Below, piece by piece: positions 9,069 to 18,391 of a DNA stretch of 64,000 nt; position 1 is the stretch's first letter, and each line of letters starts with the position of its first letter. This DNA is from Gammaproteobacteria bacterium (GTDB lineage: Bacteria; Pseudomonadota; Gammaproteobacteria; Xanthomonadales; Wenzhouxiangellaceae): the NCBI GenBank assembly GCA_021772975.1, contig JAJFKY010000012.1, positions 1-64,000 of the forward strand. Direction: 5' to 3'. The notes beneath the pieces were generated by a model. It was given only the letters and a program-made list of their open reading frames with translations. It was not told the DNA's origin and did no database searches. Both the position numbers and the translations under genes were made by a program.

Positions 9069-10376
9069 TTAAACAACCGCGGTACTCAGCAACTGCTGGG
9101 CCGCCACCTGCCCGCACACACCGGGCAATTCAGCCAGCTTGCGGGCATCTATGGTCGATAGATTGACGTTCAGGCAAAAACCTTCTGCATCGCTGGCCTG
9201 TTCAGCTTCAATAGCGCCCAGGTCGAACAGGCGGGCGCGCAATTCAGCAGCGGCGAACGGCACCCGGATAGTGGTTTGAATCTGTGTTTCACCCAGCCGT
9301 TCATTGACCGCGGTGACCAGCTCATCCAGCCCTGCACCGCTGTGCGCGCTGATACTGACAGCCCGGATTTCACCGGCGCTGTTACGGTGCAGACCCGGCT
9401 CAGCATCGTCAACCTGATCGATCTTGTTTAATACCTTGAGCACCGGTAAATGCTCCGCGCCAATCTCGGCGAGCACGCTTTCCACCGCATGCATGCGCGT
9501 CTGATATTGAGGATCGGCCACATCGATAACGTGCAGCAACAGGTCAGCACTGCGGGTTTCCTGCAGCGTGGAACGAAACGCCGCGATCAGCTCATGTGGC
9601 AGTTCATCGATAAAACCCACGGTATCACTCAGCAATACTATGCCCAGACGGGCATCAATCCAACGCCGTACCGTCGGGTCAAGGGTCGCGAACAGCATAT
9701 CCTTAACCAGCACATCGGCCTCGGTCAGGCGATTGAACAGGGTTGATTTACCGGCATTGGTATAGCCAACCAACGCCACCAGCGGCTGCCCGCCGCGTTC
9801 CCGGCGCGCGCGACCCAGACTGCGGCGGCGATCTACGCGTTCCAGCTGACCGCGCAGTTGCCGGATGCGCGCACCCAACAGCCTGCGGTCGGTTTCCAGC
9901 TGGGTTTCACCCGGACCGCGCAAACCGATACCACCTTTCTGCCGCTCCAAATGTGACCAGCCACGCACCAGACGGGTCGCCAGATGACGCAGTTGAGCCA
10001 GTTCGACCTGTAATTTACCTTCGTAGCTTTGCGCCCGCTGGGCAAAAATATCCAGGATCAAGCCGCTGCGATCCAGCACCCGGCACTGCAGTGCGCTCTC
10101 CAGATTGCGTTCCTGCACCGGGCTGAGATCGCGATCAACCAGCACCACATCACAATCGTTCTGCTGAGCAGCCAGCTTGAGTTCTTCAACCTTGCCGGTG
10201 CCCAGATAGGTCGCCGGGCGGGGCTGATCGATACGAGCAGTAACTGTCGTTCGGGCCTGCACCCCGGCGGCTTCAGCCAGGGCGGCGAATTCCTGACGGC
10301 GCTGTTCCAGATCACCGCCCTGCCTGGCCACGATCATCAGCGCGGCACGATGGCCGCGTTCAATACGATCAAACAT
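9069..10376 (-). CDS. hflX: GTPase HflX, ribosome-rescue/splitting factor
   Basis: A 435-residue GTPase with an N-terminal HflX-specific domain (TYLGTGKVEELK, FDRDLSP-type region), a central coiled-coil hinge with the conserved GGIGLRGPGETQLETDRR motif, and a G domain with P-loop GYTNAGKST, switch motif DTVGFIDELP and NKID. In other bacteria HflX splits stalled 70S ribosomes, for example after heat or antibiotic stress. It lies between hfq and hflK in the usual order; the 160-bp gap to hflK may hold a separate promoter. Confidence 0.97.
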   Translation of the reverse strand: MFDRIERGHRAALMIVARQGGDLEQRRQEFAALAEAAGVQARTTVTARIDQPRPATYLGTGKVEELKLAAQQNDCDVVLVDRDLSPVQERNLESALQCRVLDRSGLILDIFAQRAQSYEGKLQVELAQLRHLATRLVRGWSHLERQKGGIGLRGPGETQLETDRRLLGARIRQLRGQLERVDRRRSLGRARRERGGQPLVALVGYTNAGKSTLFNRLTEADVLVKDMLFATLDPTVRRWIDARLGIVLLSDTVGFIDELPHELIAAFRSTLQETRSADLLLHVIDVADPQYQTRMHAVESVLAEIGAEHLPVLKVLNKIDQVDDAEPGLHRNSAGEIRAVSISAHSGAGLDELVTAVNERLGETQIQTTIRVPFAAAELRARLFDLGAIEAEQASDAEGFCLNVNLSTIDARKLAELPGVCGQVAAQQLLSTAVV

Positions 10377-10426
10377 AACAATATGCCCCTGAGCGCACAG
10401 GCGTCACTGAACAATTATGAAATGTG

Positions 10427-10451
10427 ATACTGCCAGCCATGCTGACAGTAT
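10427..10451 (-). terminator. hairpin between hfq and hflX
   Basis: ATACTGCCAGC (10427-10437) and GCTGACAGTAT (10441-10451) pair with one mismatch across a 3-nt loop. The hairpin lies downstream of hfq and upstream of hflX. It is not followed by a good U-run on the minus strand, so it is a weak terminator or an mRNA processing/stability element. Confidence 0.35.
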
Positions 10452-10526
10452 AAGAACTGCGCTTTCGGAATCAATCACCGCTATCCGGCTGCAGCGCGGT
10501 CAATATCGATAAGCTGCCTGAGGGTA

Positions 10527-10787
10527 CTAGCTGGCAGCATTGCCTACATCTGGAGAGTCATCATCGTTGCCAGTGTTGAGATTAACGTTACGGCTGGGCA
10601 CGATGGTTGACACCGCATGCTTATAAATCATCTGACTGACGGCATTACGCAACAAAATCACGAACTGATCGAACGAATCAATCTGACCCTGTAGTTTAAT
10701 CCCGTTAACCAGGTATATCGACACTGGTACGCGCTCTTTGCGGAGCGCGTTCAGATACGGCTCCTGTAATGATTGTCCTTTAGACAT
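10527..10787 (-). CDS. hfq: RNA chaperone Hfq
   Basis: An 86-residue protein with both Sm motifs: Sm1 in [20 protein letters not shown] and Sm2 in [13 protein letters not shown] (the YKHA motif). Hfq forms a hexameric ring that pairs small RNAs with mRNAs. The start ([20 protein letters not shown]) is the standard gammaproteobacterial one, preceded by an AGGAGAA ribosome binding site. The acidic Asp-rich tail is common. It lies between miaA and hflX, as is usual. Confidence 0.98.
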   Translation of the reverse strand: MSKGQSLQEPYLNALRKERVPVSIYLVNGIKLQGQIDSFDQFVILLRNAVSQMIYKHAVSTIVPSRNVNLNTGNDDDSPDVGNAAS

Positions 10788-10933
10788 CTCGTTTTCTCCT
10801 GACCTTCTGGTACATTTTTCTGGTGGCCAATCAGCTCAGCACCTAGCTGTAGATTGATCGGCTCATTGCTAATTAAATCGGTATGCTGCGCTGGCTGGGA
10901 GGCTGGCTGCGCATGGCAAATTATTTACTGTAG

Positions 10934-11929
10934 CTAGTAGACCGCCAAAAGTGGTGGTTTGCTTGCAAAAATATCAACACGGTTGATTATAAATTCATAT
11001 TCATACGTCATAACATCGCCCTTAGTCTTGCTGGAAACGCCATTAACCCACACCATACCGGGCATTTGACGCAGCCAGGTAAGCTGACGCTTGGCTAGCT
11101 GCCGCGTAGCAAAAATTATCTCGTCAGCCAGGGCTGTGGTGGAAAGCCTGCCCTCCAGCATCGACCAAACCTGTCTATATCCGACACTGCGCATACTGCT
11201 GTGATCTGCTTGCAGACCCGGTCGCAGGCGCAATTGCTCAACTTCTGAAATCAGCCCTTGTGTCAGCATCACTTTAACACGCTGAGCAATGCGGCTGTGC
11301 AATAAAGTGCGGTCTTCCGGCGAAATAGCAAGTAACAGGAAGCGCCAATTCCGGCTGACTTGTAAATCATTGTTAATTTGGTCCGAGAGCGGCTTTCCAG
11401 TGGCCAGATAAACCTCCAGCGCCCGCTCAATACGCTGGGCATCAGTCGGTTCAAGCCGGGCCGCGGCAGCCGGGTCAAGCCGGGCCAGACGGGCATGCAA
11501 TGCCGGCCAGCCTTGTTGCTCAGCCTGTAGTTCCAATTCAGCTCGGATTTCGGGCCGGGCGGCGGGGAGTTTTGCCAGGCCCTGCATCAGCGCCTGCACA
11601 TACATCATGCTGCCGCCGACCAGGACTGGCGTTCTACCCGTGGCCCGGGCCTGAGCTATCGCCTGGCTGGCATCCCGGCAAAAATCAGCCACCGAATACT
11701 GCTGCTCGGGATCGCGAATATCAATCAGTGCGTGCGGGTATTGCTCCAGCAGTTCAGGCTCCAGTTTGGCCGACCCGATATCCATTCCCCGGTATACCTG
11801 AGCGGAATCCACGCTGATCAAGCTGATCGGCAAGCTGTCCGCCAGCGCCAGTGCCGCGGCTGTTTTCCCTGCGGCGGTAGGACCCAGCAGGCAGATCACC
11901 GGCTGTCTGGGCGGCTGCGGGGTAGACAA
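10934..11929 (-). CDS. miaA: tRNA dimethylallyltransferase
   Basis: A 331-residue enzyme that puts a dimethylallyl group on A37 of tRNAs reading UNN codons. The P-loop GPTAAGKT is at residues 16-23, followed by SVDSAQVYRGMDIGSAKL and the DIRDPEQQYSVADF region. The C-terminus after the normal end (QMPGMVWVNG) carries about 28 extra residues (SSKTKGDVMTYEYEFIINR...), which may be a lost stop codon. It starts 3 bp after mutL ends. Confidence 0.96.
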   Translation of the reverse strand: MSTPQPPRQPVICLLGPTAAGKTAAALALADSLPISLISVDSAQVYRGMDIGSAKLEPELLEQYPHALIDIRDPEQQYSVADFCRDASQAIAQARATGRTPVLVGGSMMYVQALMQGLAKLPAARPEIRAELELQAEQQGWPALHARLARLDPAAAARLEPTDAQRIERALEVYLATGKPLSDQINNDLQVSRNWRFLLLAISPEDRTLLHSRIAQRVKVMLTQGLISEVEQLRLRPGLQADHSSMRSVGYRQVWSMLEGRLSTTALADEIIFATRQLAKRQLTWLRQMPGMVWVNGVSSKTKGDVMTYEYEFIINRVDIFASKPPLLAVY

Positions 11930-11932
11930 AAT

Positions 11933-13795
11933 TCAGCGCCCCCGCTGAAACAGCTTGTCCAGGGTAGGCATATCCAACTGTAGCCAGGTCGGGCGGCCAT
12001 GATTGCACTGATCGCTGCGCTCGGTGGCCTCCATCGCACGCAATAGACCATGCATTTCCTCGGTGGTCAATTTGCGGTTGGCGCGCACCGAGCCATGGCA
12101 GGCCATGGCCGACAACATTTCATCCTGATGCTCAGATAGCAGCGCGGATTCACCCCAGGCAACCAGTTCTGACAGCAGATCACGCACCAACTGCTCCATG
12201 TCGGCCTTGGCCAGCAACGCCGGAACAGCCCGTAACAGCGCAGCTTCCGGTCCACTGCGCTCCAGTTGCAAACCGAAACGTTGCAGCGATTCGGCGTGTT
12301 GTTCCACCGCCGCGGCTTCCCGCTCACTGATATTGATGCTGTGCGGCACCAGCAGGCGTTGGCTGCGCACGCCCTGCTGCGCATAGGTCTGTTTAAGCTG
12401 TTCGTATACCACGCGCTCATGCGCGGCATGCATATCCACCAGCACCAGGCCTTCCGCATTCTGGGCCAACAGATAAATACCGTGCAATTGGGCCAACGCG
12501 TAACCCAGCGGCGGCACCTCCGCACCAGGTGCCTCCCTGCCCCCCTCATCGGCGTTGTCCAGGCCTGGCTCCGAGCCATGGGCCGCAGTCTGGCCCGAAG
12601 CCTGGGCGGATTGCGCCAGATAGGCATAGGCCGCCTGAGCATCGGCCAAAGCCGAGGGCGAATGAGCTGAGGATGAATAAGACGGGCGCTGACCCAGTCC
12701 AGGCGATAGTCCCTGGCTCAATGGTACCTGGCGATAACCCACCTGCAGACTGACTTTACCATCCTGCTGCTGTAGAGACTCACCGGCTACGGGAACCTGC
12801 TGTCCGGCCAGCTCACGGTGAATGACGCCAAACAGGAAATCCCGCACCTGGCGCTGCTCACGAAAGCGGACTTCGTGTTTTTGTGGATGCACATTGACAT
12901 CCACGCTGGCCGGGTCCAGCGTCAGGTGCAGTACATAGGCAGGCTGCCGGCCGTGGTACAACACATCCCGGTAAGCCTGTCGCACGGCATGCGCGATCAG
13001 GCGGTCTTTGACCAGCCGTCCATTCACAAAGAAGTACTGCATATCCGCCTGCTGCCGGGAAAAAGCCGGCCTGGCCACCCAGCCGGTCAAGGCCAGTCCA
13101 CTGGATGCAATATCCAGATGCTGTGCCTGGTCGGCAAACGCCGAACCACAAATCAGTTTGATCCGACTAAGCTTTTCACCACTTGATTTAAGCGCGGGTA
13201 ACTGACGAATCACCTTACCATTGTGAGTCAGACGGAAACTGACTGCGTCGCGGGCCAGTGCCAGCCGTTTGAGCAAATCATCGATATGCTGAAACTCGGT
13301 CCGCTCTGTGCGCAGAAACTTGCGCCGTGCCGGGGTGTTATAAAACAGGTCCTGGACCTCGATCAAAGTCCCTTGACTGACCGGGCTGGGTTGTGGCTGC
13401 ATTGCATCCGACGAGATTTGCCAACCATGTGCGGCATCGCTGTCAGCGGCTGCCGAAGCCAGCGTTAAACGCGACACCGAAGCTATGCTGGCTAATGCCT
13501 CACCACGAAAACCCAGACTCGCAACGGCTTCCAGATCATCCAGATTAGCAATTTTGCTGGTCGCATGCGGCGCCAGGGCCAGCTCCAGTTGCGCCTTAGC
13601 AATGCCGAAGCCATTATCCCGTACCCGGATCAGACGCGCGCCGCCACGCTCAATATCCACCTGAATTTCACTGGCGCCGGCGTCCAGACTGTTTTCCACC
13701 AGTTCCTTGACCACCGAAGCCGGCCGCTCGATGACCTCGCCGGCGGCAATCTGATTGATCAGCTGTTGATCGAGTCTTTGGATGCTTGCAGACAT
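11933..13795 (-). CDS. mutL: DNA mismatch repair protein MutL
   Basis: A 620-residue protein with the N-terminal GHKL ATPase motifs [19 protein letters not shown] and [11 protein letters not shown] Ser/Ala/Gln-rich linker (about residues 340-430) leads into a C-terminal dimerisation domain ending [12 protein letters not shown] and [12 protein letters not shown]. It lacks an obvious DQHAxxExxxE endonuclease motif ([15 protein letters not shown] is seen instead), which fits the MutH-type, non-endonuclease MutL of gammaproteobacteria or a MutL that acts as a matchmaker only. Confidence 0.97.
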   Translation of the reverse strand: MSASIQRLDQQLINQIAAGEVIERPASVVKELVENSLDAGASEIQVDIERGGARLIRVRDNGFGIAKAQLELALAPHATSKIANLDDLEAVASLGFRGEALASIASVSRLTLASAAADSDAAHGWQISSDAMQPQPSPVSQGTLIEVQDLFYNTPARRKFLRTERTEFQHIDDLLKRLALARDAVSFRLTHNGKVIRQLPALKSSGEKLSRIKLICGSAFADQAQHLDIASSGLALTGWVARPAFSRQQADMQYFFVNGRLVKDRLIAHAVRQAYRDVLYHGRQPAYVLHLTLDPASVDVNVHPQKHEVRFREQRQVRDFLFGVIHRELAGQQVPVAGESLQQQDGKVSLQVGYRQVPLSQGLSPGLGQRPSYSSSAHSPSALADAQAAYAYLAQSAQASGQTAAHGSEPGLDNADEGGREAPGAEVPPLGYALAQLHGIYLLAQNAEGLVLVDMHAAHERVVYEQLKQTYAQQGVRSQRLLVPHSINISEREAAAVEQHAESLQRFGLQLERSGPEAALLRAVPALLAKADMEQLVRDLLSELVAWGESALLSEHQDEMLSAMACHGSVRANRKLTTEEMHGLLRAMEATERSDQCNHGRPTWLQLDMPTLDKLFQRGR

Positions 13796-13806
13796 ATTCT
13801 ATTTAC

Positions 13807-13872
13807 GTAGGAGCGGACCAGGCCGCGATCGGTTTGTCCAAAGTACCAAGCCGCGGCCAGGTCCGCTCCTAC
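13807..13872. repeat. REP-like palindrome between mutL and fumC
   Basis: The 21-bp arm GTAGGAGCGGACCAGGCCGCG (13807-13827) pairs with 13852-13872 with a single mismatch around a 24-nt loop. GTAGGAGC-type palindromes are typical repetitive extragenic elements of several gammaproteobacteria. It may also stabilise or terminate the fumC transcript. A half-like GCTCCTAC is seen again near 41991-41998. Confidence 0.75.
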
Positions 13873-13876
13873 ATTA

Positions 13877-15271
13877 TCAGCTTTTGATCCCACCCTTGGT
13901 TAACTCCACCGGATCCAGCAGACGATCCAGCTCCGCGGCGCTCAGATCAGTATTGTCCAATGCCACCTGCTTGACCGGACGGCCATCCTTATAGGCCTGC
14001 TTGGCGATGGCAGCGCCTTTTTCATAACCGATAACCGGATTCAAAGCGGTGACCAGAATCGGATTACGGGCCAGTGCGTCCTCAACATTATCGCTGCGCA
14101 CACTAAACCCCTGAATAGCATGATCGGCCAGCAAAGGGCTGACATTCGCCACGATTTCCAGGCTTTGCAGGAGATTGTAGGCGATTACCGGCAGCATCAC
14201 ATTCAATTGAAAATTACCGGCCTGCCCGCCCACCGTAATAGTGGCGTCATTGCCTATTACCTGGGCACAGACCATACAGACTGCTTCGGGAATCACCGGA
14301 TTGACCTTGCCGGGCATGATGGAGCTGCCCGGCTGCAGCGCCGTCAGTTCGATCTCGCCGATGCCCGCCAATGGTCCGGAGTTCATCCAGCGCAGGTCAT
14401 TGGCGATTTTCATCAGGCTGCAGGCAATGGTCTTTAACTGCCCTGACAGCTCTACCGCCGCATCCTGGGAACTGATGCCTTCAAACAAATTGTCATTACT
14501 GGCAAAATCAAAGCCCGTGGTTGCGGATAACTGCGCAGCCATGCGTGCCCCGAATTCCGGGTGGGCATTGATGCCCGTGCCAACCGCCGTGCCGCCCTGA
14601 GGCAATTGCCGCATCCGCTCCAACGCGGCACGGATGCGCGCCCGGCCGCTGTCTATCTGTTTGGCCCAGCAGGCCAGTTCCTGACCAAACGTGACCGGCA
14701 TTGCATCCATCAAATGAGTCCGGCCGGTTTTGGCCACTGTTGATAGTTCGTCTGACCGTGCGACAAGCACGGTATGCAGATGATCCAGTGCCGGCAATAA
14801 CTGTTCGCTGGCCATCAGGCAGGCCGCAACATGGATCGAAGTAGGTATCACATCGTTACTGCTTTGCCCCATATTTACGTGATCATTCGGATGCACGCCC
14901 GCATCACCGGCATGATTGGCGACATGCGCGATCACCTCATTGGCATTCATGTTACTGCTGGTGCCGGAGCCGGTTTGAAAGATATCAATGGGAAAGTGTT
15001 CATCCAGATCACCAGCACTGACCTGCTGCGCCGCTGCCTTAATCGCTTCGGCCAGATTGTCATCCAGTAAATCCAGATCGTTATTGACCTGAGCCGCCGC
15101 TGATTTGATCAAGCCCAGCGCGCGGATAAATTCCCGCGGCATAGTCAAACCACTGATAGGAAAATTATTCACCGCCCGCTGCGTTTGCGCGCCATACAAG
15201 GCATCCACGGGCACCTGCAACTCGCCCATACTGTCGCGCTCGGTACGATACTGGGTCATTGATAGCTCCAA
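13877..15271 (-). CDS. fumC: class II fumarate hydratase
   Basis: A 464-residue oxygen-stable fumarase interconverting fumarate and malate in the TCA cycle. It carries the signature GSSIMPGKVNP, the substrate-binding SGSGTSSNMNANEV and the HPNDHVNMGQSSND motif. The preferred start is the ATG of MTQYRTERDSMGELQV (about residue 5), with the sequence AATGGAGCTATCA upstream. It ends just before the REP-like palindrome. Confidence 0.97.
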   Translation of the reverse strand: MELSMTQYRTERDSMGELQVPVDALYGAQTQRAVNNFPISGLTMPREFIRALGLIKSAAAQVNNDLDLLDDNLAEAIKAAAQQVSAGDLDEHFPIDIFQTGSGTSSNMNANEVIAHVANHAGDAGVHPNDHVNMGQSSNDVIPTSIHVAACLMASEQLLPALDHLHTVLVARSDELSTVAKTGRTHLMDAMPVTFGQELACWAKQIDSGRARIRAALERMRQLPQGGTAVGTGINAHPEFGARMAAQLSATTGFDFASNDNLFEGISSQDAAVELSGQLKTIACSLMKIANDLRWMNSGPLAGIGEIELTALQPGSSIMPGKVNPVIPEAVCMVCAQVIGNDATITVGGQAGNFQLNVMLPVIAYNLLQSLEIVANVSPLLADHAIQGFSVRSDNVEDALARNPILVTALNPVIGYEKGAAIAKQAYKDGRPVKQVALDNTDLSAAELDRLLDPVELTKGGIKS

Positions 15272-15451
15272 TTCATTTCACTTTTGATAGTGTCCGGCAT
15301 TATAAGATGGGGGTTGCTTCTGATGAAGCATAGGGGTGGTGCTTTTCTTTGTTCTAATGTTTGGGCCGGCAAGTTTTTGCTGATACCTGTCCACGGGCGC
15401 GATATAGCTTGTTTCGCCGTTCACTGCGCTGAATGGCACGGATAGCATAGG

Positions 15452-15604
15452 GAGATTCTTGCCTGCGTTCAGAATGACAAGCCATCCTGGTTCACTCCCC
15501 CAGGCCCGAAACACCCCTGTCATCCTGAGCGCCGGCGAAGGATCTCCGCATCACTACCCGTCAACCCAATCCGGGAGAGATTCTTCACCGTGTTCTTAAT
15601 GACA
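15452..15604. repeat. dispersed palindromic intergenic repeat (copy A)
   Basis: GAGATTCTT...TTCAGAATGACA at 15452 and again at 15577 (125 bp apart) flanks the near-inverse segment TGTCATCCTGAGCGCCGGCGAAGGATCTCC. The same unit occurs twice in tandem at 29393-29677. The rest of the 15272-15685 gap shows no convincing gene; the short minus-strand frame across it is translated repeat. Confidence 0.8.
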
Positions 15605-15673
15605 GATCAGCGGGCAGAGAAAATGTCTGCCCAACCCCGCCCACTGCCGTTACAATACGAACTACTAAAATAA

Positions 15674-17065
<1,392 letters not shown>

Positions 17066-17076
17066 GCAGCGCGCTG

Positions 17077-18249
17077 ATGAGCGACAGGCTGTTTGGCACT
17101 GACCTATCCACTGCCGGTTTTCTGCGGGACTACTGGCAGCGCCAGCCGCTGCTGATGCGGGCCGTGCAACTGCAGTTACCGCTCGCGCTGACCCGGGAGG
17201 CACTGTTCGCACACGCTGGTGACGAGCGCTTGGGCGCGCGCCTGATCAGCGGACGGTTGCAACAGCCCGATGGCTGGCGGATCAGCTACGGCCCATTCGC
17301 AGCAGACACACTGGCGGCATTGCCAAGTACTCACCCTCAGCCCCCTTGGACTTTACTGGTTCAGGATCTGGACAAAGTGCGTGAGGATTGTGCTGCACTG
17401 CTGCGGCAGTTTGATTTTTTGCCGCGCTGGCGGCTGGATGATGTCATGGCCAGTTATGCTGAACCCGGTGGCTCGGTCGGCCCGCATATCGATCAGTACG
17501 ATGTTTTCCTGATCCAGTTGCAGGGCCGGCGCCGCTGGCAATGGGCACCGTCAGCAGCACAGCAGTATGTGGATGGGCTGGAGTTGAAAGTACTGCGACA
17601 GTTTGCCGCCGAGCAAGACCAGTTGCTGGAACCTGGCGACATGCTCTATCTACCTCCGGGTGTGGCGCACTTTGGCGTCGCGGAAAGTGACTGCATCAGC
17701 TTGTCAGTCGGCTTGCGCACCCCCGCCAGCACTGAACTGCTGAGCGGTCTGGCGGAATACTGGAATGCCGCTGGGCAACCCGCGCACTATACCGATCCGG
17801 ACTTTTCCCGGCACGAGCATAATCAACTGGGTCCGGCAGTCAGCGCTCGCATCCGGCAACAGTTACAGCACTTCATCAGTGCTGATGACGATACCCTGCT
17901 GGACAGCTTCGGCCGCTTCATCACCCAATATCGTTTACACGATGACATGCTGGACTGGCCGGAACCACCGCAGCCACTGAATGATCTGCCGGCTGCCAGC
18001 ATGCTGTCAGTGCAGCCAGCCGCGCGGCTGGCCTGGCGCAGCCAGACGGGCAGTGAGCATCAGGCGGTATTATTTTGTAATGGTGAGCGAATGGAGTGCA
18101 GTGCCGCGGCGGCGCGCCTGATCTGTGATCAAACCAGCTTCCAGTTGTCAGCGCTGAGCGTCAGCAGCGCTGAATACCTGCCGTTACTGGAGTGGCTGCT
18201 GGCGCAAGGCGCTATCCACATTCAAGCCTGCGTCCCAACGGACGCCTGA
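17077..18249 (+). CDS. roxA: ribosomal protein uL16 arginine hydroxylase, RoxA/YcfD-like JmjC oxygenase
   Basis: A 390-residue cupin/JmjC 2-oxoglutarate Fe(II) oxygenase. The iron-binding HxD is at residues 137-139 (GGSVGPHIDQYDVF), with the distal His near residue 198 (PPGVAHFGV). RoxA hydroxylates an arginine of ribosomal protein L16. The C-terminal winged-helix-like region is present. Coupling to purB (11 bp apart) is common in gammaproteobacteria. Confidence 0.9.
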   Translation: MSDRLFGTDLSTAGFLRDYWQRQPLLMRAVQLQLPLALTREALFAHAGDERLGARLISGRLQQPDGWRISYGPFAADTLAALPSTHPQPPWTLLVQDLDKVREDCAALLRQFDFLPRWRLDDVMASYAEPGGSVGPHIDQYDVFLIQLQGRRRWQWAPSAAQQYVDGLELKVLRQFAAEQDQLLEPGDMLYLPPGVAHFGVAESDCISLSVGLRTPASTELLSGLAEYWNAAGQPAHYTDPDFSRHEHNQLGPAVSARIRQQLQHFISADDDTLLDSFGRFITQYRLHDDMLDWPEPPQPLNDLPAASMLSVQPAARLAWRSQTGSEHQAVLFCNGERMECSAAAARLICDQTSFQLSALSVSSAEYLPLLEWLLAQGAIHIQACVPTDA

Positions 18250-18391
18250 GCAAGTCCGTGGCTGGTGTGTTTCCCGGCCAATGCTTTTATAATAACCGGT
18301 TGAAACTCAATGGGTTCGCCCAAACCACACACCAGACATTGATAGATAAACCAGATTATCCCGACCAACGGCTACTGACAGATATGAAATC

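Noticed and set aside
15278-15523. Minus-strand frame of 81 codons upstream of fumC
   Set aside because: It runs through the dispersed palindromic repeat, and its protein sequence is a translation of that repeat.
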